This document shows positions 4,602 to 7,355 of a stretch of 7,355 bases of DNA, piece after piece. Numbering within the stretch: the stretch's first letter is position 1; each line of letters starts with the position of its first letter. The notes beneath the pieces were generated by a model. It saw nothing but the letters and a program-made list of their open reading frames with translations. It did not search any database and was not told where the DNA came from. The position numbers were made by a program, and so were the translations under genes. Where the stretch lies: contig PMOU01000083.1 in NCBI GenBank assembly GCA_003161205.1, positions 763-8,117 on the forward strand, read 5' to 3'. The stretch comes from Actinomycetota bacterium (GTDB taxonomy: Bacteria > Actinomycetota > Actinomycetes > Streptosporangiales > Streptosporangiaceae).

Positions 4602-7355
4602 GCCGCTGGTCCGCCTCCCGCCGCAGTCCGTCCGCGTAGCGGCCGGACTCCTGGGCCAGCCGGGCGGCCCGGTCGGCGGCCCGTTCCCGCCAGCCCGCAT
4701 GACCGAAGTCGGCGGCCATGTCGCAGGTCCACCACCAGGCCTCGACGGCCACGCAGCGGTCGAGCAGGTCCAGGTCCGCGTCTACGACGGCCAGATCCAC
4801 GGGCAGGCCCAGGGCGCGGTTCGCCCGGTGCGCGAGCAGCCGGGCGACGCTGATGTACCGGGGCACGCCCAGCGCGGTGGCGCGGGCCTCCAGCTGGCCC
4901 GCCTCGGCGAGCGCGCATTCCGCGTCGCCCCGTCGCAGCGCCAGCCGTCCGTGCAGGAGCTGCTGCTTCAGCTCCAGCCGCCAGCCGAACACCAGGTCCC
5001 CTCGCAGCAGCGACGCGGCTTGCGCCAGCCGGGCGGCTGCGCCGTCGGGATCCCCGGTCTCCAGCGACTGTTCGGCCAGGTCCTGTAGCGCCGCGATGGG
5101 GGTCTCCGCGGTTCCCTCCCGCTGGCCCACCTCCAGCGCTTCGGTGTGATGATCGAGCGCCTCCGGCCACGCGCCTAGGTTGCGCAGGACCCAGCCGGCG
5201 AAGTTCACCGCCCGCCCGCCGAAACGGGGCACCTGGCGTCGTTCCACCTCGGCGGTGTACTGGGCGAATGCGGTCAGCGCCTGGGCCGGGCGTCCCGCGA
5301 GCGCGTGCGCGTGCCCGGTGAATAGCAGCGAGTGCAGTGTTGCTGACGTATGCTCCACCCCGATCTGCCCGCGTGCGGCCGGCCGCAGCAGCGCCAGCGC
5401 CTCGTCGATCCGGCTCTGATGGGCCCGGAGCACTCCCAGCCATCCGGCGGCGGTGACCCGGTCGGCACCTTCGGCTAGCGTGAACGCCTCACCGAGCAGC
5501 AACTCGGCCCGGGCCAGGTCGCCGGCGGCGTGGTGGGTCCGGCCGCCCGCCGCCAGGCACCGCGACCGGGCCGCCGCGTCGGCCGCGGCGAGCGCGCCGT
5601 CCTCTGCGAACTGCGCGGCTTGGGCGAAGTTGCGGCCGAAATAAGACGCCCAGGCACCGACCTCCAAGGCGGCCGGGCCGGCCGAAGCAGCCCGCTCGAC
5701 GTCCTGCAGAGCCTCGGTGTAACGCCTGCGCAGGGTGCGGACCCGGGCCCGGGCCAGCCAGCCGTCCGGGTCGGGGTACAGGCGCAGCGCGTCATCGAGC
5801 AGCGCCTCGGCGGCCGCATGGTCGAAACGTTCCGCGGCCTGTGCCGAGGCTTCGCGCAGGGCACGGGAGGCCAGCGCCAGGTCACCACCCAGGCGCGCAT
5901 GGCCGGCCACGGTCAGCGGGTCGGTGCCGGGTCGCCGGTCGAGCACGCGGCCGGTCTGCCGGTGCAGCAACGCGGCCCGTCCCGCGGTCGCGCTCACCGC
6001 CAGAGCCTCCCGGACCAGCTCATGCCGGAACCTGAACGTCCCGTCCGCTTCGGTCAGGAACTGCTTGGCCACGGCCTGCTCGGCATCGTCGAGCAAGGTC
6101 AGGGCGGGCCGGCCGAGCACGGCCGCGAGTAGGTCCACGTCCAATTCCGGGCCGATCACGGCCGCGGTGCGCAGCAGCATCCCGGCGGCGCCCAGCTCAT
6201 CGCACCGCGTGGATACCGACTCGACCAGCGACGCGGGCAGTTCGGTGCCCACGGCGTGGCGGGCCAGCTCGGTCAGGAACAGCGGGTGCCCCTTCGACCG
6301 CGCGTAAAGCTCATCGACCCGGCCCGATCCCACCAGCTCAGCCGCTGCCTCCCGGTCGAGCGCGCGGAGATGGATGAAGGCCGTGGCCGGCAGGGGTTCT
6401 CCTTCCCCGGGCCGGACCGCGGCGACCACCGCCACCGCGGCCTGCTCGCGCCGGACGAAACGGAGCCAGTCCGGTAGCGCGGGGCCGGCCAGATGCGCGT
6501 CGTCGATGATCACCGTGAGGGGCATCCGCTCGGTCAGCCCGCGCAGGACCCGGACCAGGGCCGCGTAGAGCACCGCCGGGCCCAGCATGATGTCCGCCAG
6601 CATCGGGGGCGCCCGCCGGCTGGGTGCCGCGCCGAGCAACGGCGCCAGTATCGCCGCGTCGGCGCCGAGCATGTCGGCGGTCACGTCGGGACCGAGCTCA
6701 CGCAGCAGGCCGGCCAGCGCGGTCAGCAGCGCGTCGAGCGGCAGCGAACGGTCCAGCGGCCCGCACGACGCCATCAGCACCGCCTCCCCGGCCGCAGTTC
6801 GCCGGTTGGCCCAGGCCCGCAGCAACGTCGTCTTGCCGATGCCGGCTTCCCCGTCGACGACGATGACCTGGGCGGAGCCGGCCCGGGCCCGCGCGGCGAT
6901 CGCCTCCAGGGCAGACATCTCCTCGTCCCGGCCGACCAACCCGCCGGTGGCGGCCGGGGCCGCCCGTGCGGGCACCGCCAGCTCACCGCGCAGGATCGCG
7001 GTGTAGAGCGCGGCCGTTTCCGGCGAGGGATCGGTACCCAGCTCGTCGGCCAGCCGCTTCCGCGCGCCGCCGTAGATGGCCAGCGCGCCGGCCGTCCGGC
7101 CGCCCATGACATAAGCCCGGAGCAAGATGCGCAGCGACGCCTCGTCGTAGGGATCGCGTTCGACGGCTGCCGATGCCGCGTCGGCGGCGGCCATCCAGTC
7201 GCCCGCCTCGAGCAGCGCCGTGGCGGCCACCAGCCGGGCCCGGCTGATCAGCCGTTCCAGCTCGGCGTGCCTGAGCTGGGCCCACTCGCCAGGTAGCGGC
7301 TGCGGGCCGTCGCCTCGAATCAGCGAAATCGCGACCCGGGCGGCGGCGACCGCGC
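4588..7355 (-). CDS. Large BTAD-AAA ATPase-TPR transcriptional regulator, SARP/AfsR-like (5' end outside window)
   Basis: The frame stays open to the right edge, giving 921 visible residues. Residue numbers here count from an in-frame GTG at 7230; a further 41 codons upstream (including LPGEWAQLRHAELERLISRARLV) continue the same domain, so GTG 7230 is not the true start. To residue ~85 the sequence is a bacterial transcriptional activator domain (BTAD), with DPYDEASLRILLRAYVMGGR and ADELGTDPSPET. Residues 98-300 are an AAA_16-type ATPase: LVGRDEEMSALE, Walker A GEAGIGKTT (127-135, K133) and Walker B TVIIDDAH (239-246). KGHPLFLTELAR (313-324) and FRFRHELVREAL (399-410) are typical of this regulator class. 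From ~440 to 880 come Ala/Leu-rich TPR-like helix pairs. No LuxR-type helix-turn-helix ends the protein; DNA binding would come from an N-terminal winged helix outside the window. Such proteins usually activate secondary-metabolite or stress genes in an ATP-dependent way. Its target here is unknown. Confidence 0.9.
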   Translation of the reverse strand, partial: AVAAARVAISLIRGDGPQPLPGEWAQLRHAELERLISRARLVAATALLEAGDWMAAADAASAAVERDPYDEASLRILLRAYVMGGRTAGALAIYGGARKRLADELGTDPSPETAALYTAILRGELAVPARAAPAATGGLVGRDEEMSALEAIAARARAGSAQVIVVDGEAGIGKTTLLRAWANRRTAAGEAVLMASCGPLDRSLPLDALLTALAGLLRELGPDVTADMLGADAAILAPLLGAAPSRRAPPMLADIMLGPAVLYAALVRVLRGLTERMPLTVIIDDAHLAGPALPDWLRFVRREQAAVAVVAAVRPGEGEPLPATAFIHLRALDREAAAELVGSGRVDELYARSKGHPLFLTELARHAVGTELPASLVESVSTRCDELGAAGMLLRTAAVIGPELDVDLLAAVLGRPALTLLDDAEQAVAKQFLTEADGTFRFRHELVREALAVSATAGRAALLHRQTGRVLDRRPGTDPLTVAGHARLGGDLALASRALREASAQAAERFDHAAAEALLDDALRLYPDPDGWLARARVRTLRRRYTEALQDVERAASAGPAALEVGAWASYFGRNFAQAAQFAEDGALAAADAAARSRCLAAGGRTHHAAGDLARAELLLGEAFTLAEGADRVTAAGWLGVLRAHQSRIDEALALLRPAARGQIGVEHTSATLHSLLFTGHAHALAGRPAQALTAFAQYTAEVERRQVPRFGGRAVNFAGWVLRNLGAWPEALDHHTEALEVGQREGTAETPIAALQDLAEQSLETGDPDGAAARLAQAASLLRGDLVFGWRLELKQQLLHGRLALRRGDAECALAEAGQLEARATALGVPRYISVARLLAHRANRALGLPVDLAVVDADLDLLDRCVAVEAWWWTCDMAADFGHAGWRERAADRAARLAQESGRYADGLRREADQRLSRP

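Noticed and set aside
4289..5443. Leftward open frame of 384 codons
   Set aside because: It is an alternative frame of the regulator gene running on antisense to the methyltransferase; composition is Gly/Arg/Ala-rich with no domain.
4588..7230. GTG 7230 as the true start of the regulator
   Set aside because: The frame stays open to the window edge and the upstream 41 codons read as normal BTAD sequence, so the start lies outside the window.
6493..7296. Rightward open frame of 267 codons over the regulator
   Set aside because: Antisense to the Walker A and BTAD region, low-complexity Arg/Gly/Gln translation; a shadow.

Overview
The window is very GC-rich, with codon third positions almost all G or C, GTG starts and tight gene packing. 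This fits a high-GC actinomycete; LigD-type primase-polymerase, DUF2461, DUF1707 and BTAD-ATPase regulator families are all common there. Genus cannot be assigned from the sequence alone.

Layout, left to right. (1) Bases 1-81 are the last 26 codons of a rightward gene that enters from outside. (2) Bases 151-1089, leftward, encode a stand-alone LigD-type primase-polymerase; its wording resembles the PolD1/Prim-PolC group more than the polymerase domain of multidomain LigD. (3) A 38-base divergent gap separates it from a rightward DUF2461 gene (1128-1576). The gap and adjacent coding sequence hold an almost symmetric -10 element (CTACTGTAG) that could fire both ways; the leftward transcript would be leaderless. 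The DUF2461 gene is broken: its N-terminal half and its last ~36 codons are both recognisable, but the middle is missing and the two parts are in different frames. (4) Bases 1672-2349 encode a soluble DUF1707 plus LiaF-like protein with repeated MGG turns. (5) Bases 2430-4601 form a tightly coupled three-gene rightward operon: a small NTF2/SnoaL-like protein, an aminoglycoside-phosphotransferase-fold protein, and a class I SAM-dependent methyltransferase. Each of the two downstream genes starts inside the end of the gene before it. The kinase-like protein has Asn where the family has its catalytic Asp. (6) Bases 4588-7355, leftward, encode the C-terminal 921 residues of a large regulator (BTAD, AAA_16-type ATPase, TPR-like helical region) whose start lies beyond the right edge. 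Its stop codon lies inside the methyltransferase gene, giving a 14-base tail-to-tail overlap.

How the genes may work together: the NTF2-like/kinase-like/methyltransferase trio is the only clear multi-gene unit and probably acts on a common small molecule or pathway, with the converging regulator as a possible but unproven controller. No mobile element, tRNA, rRNA or CRISPR array was seen. The points most worth following are the decayed DUF2461 gene, the kinase-like protein lacking its catalytic Asp, and the symmetric divergent promoter.
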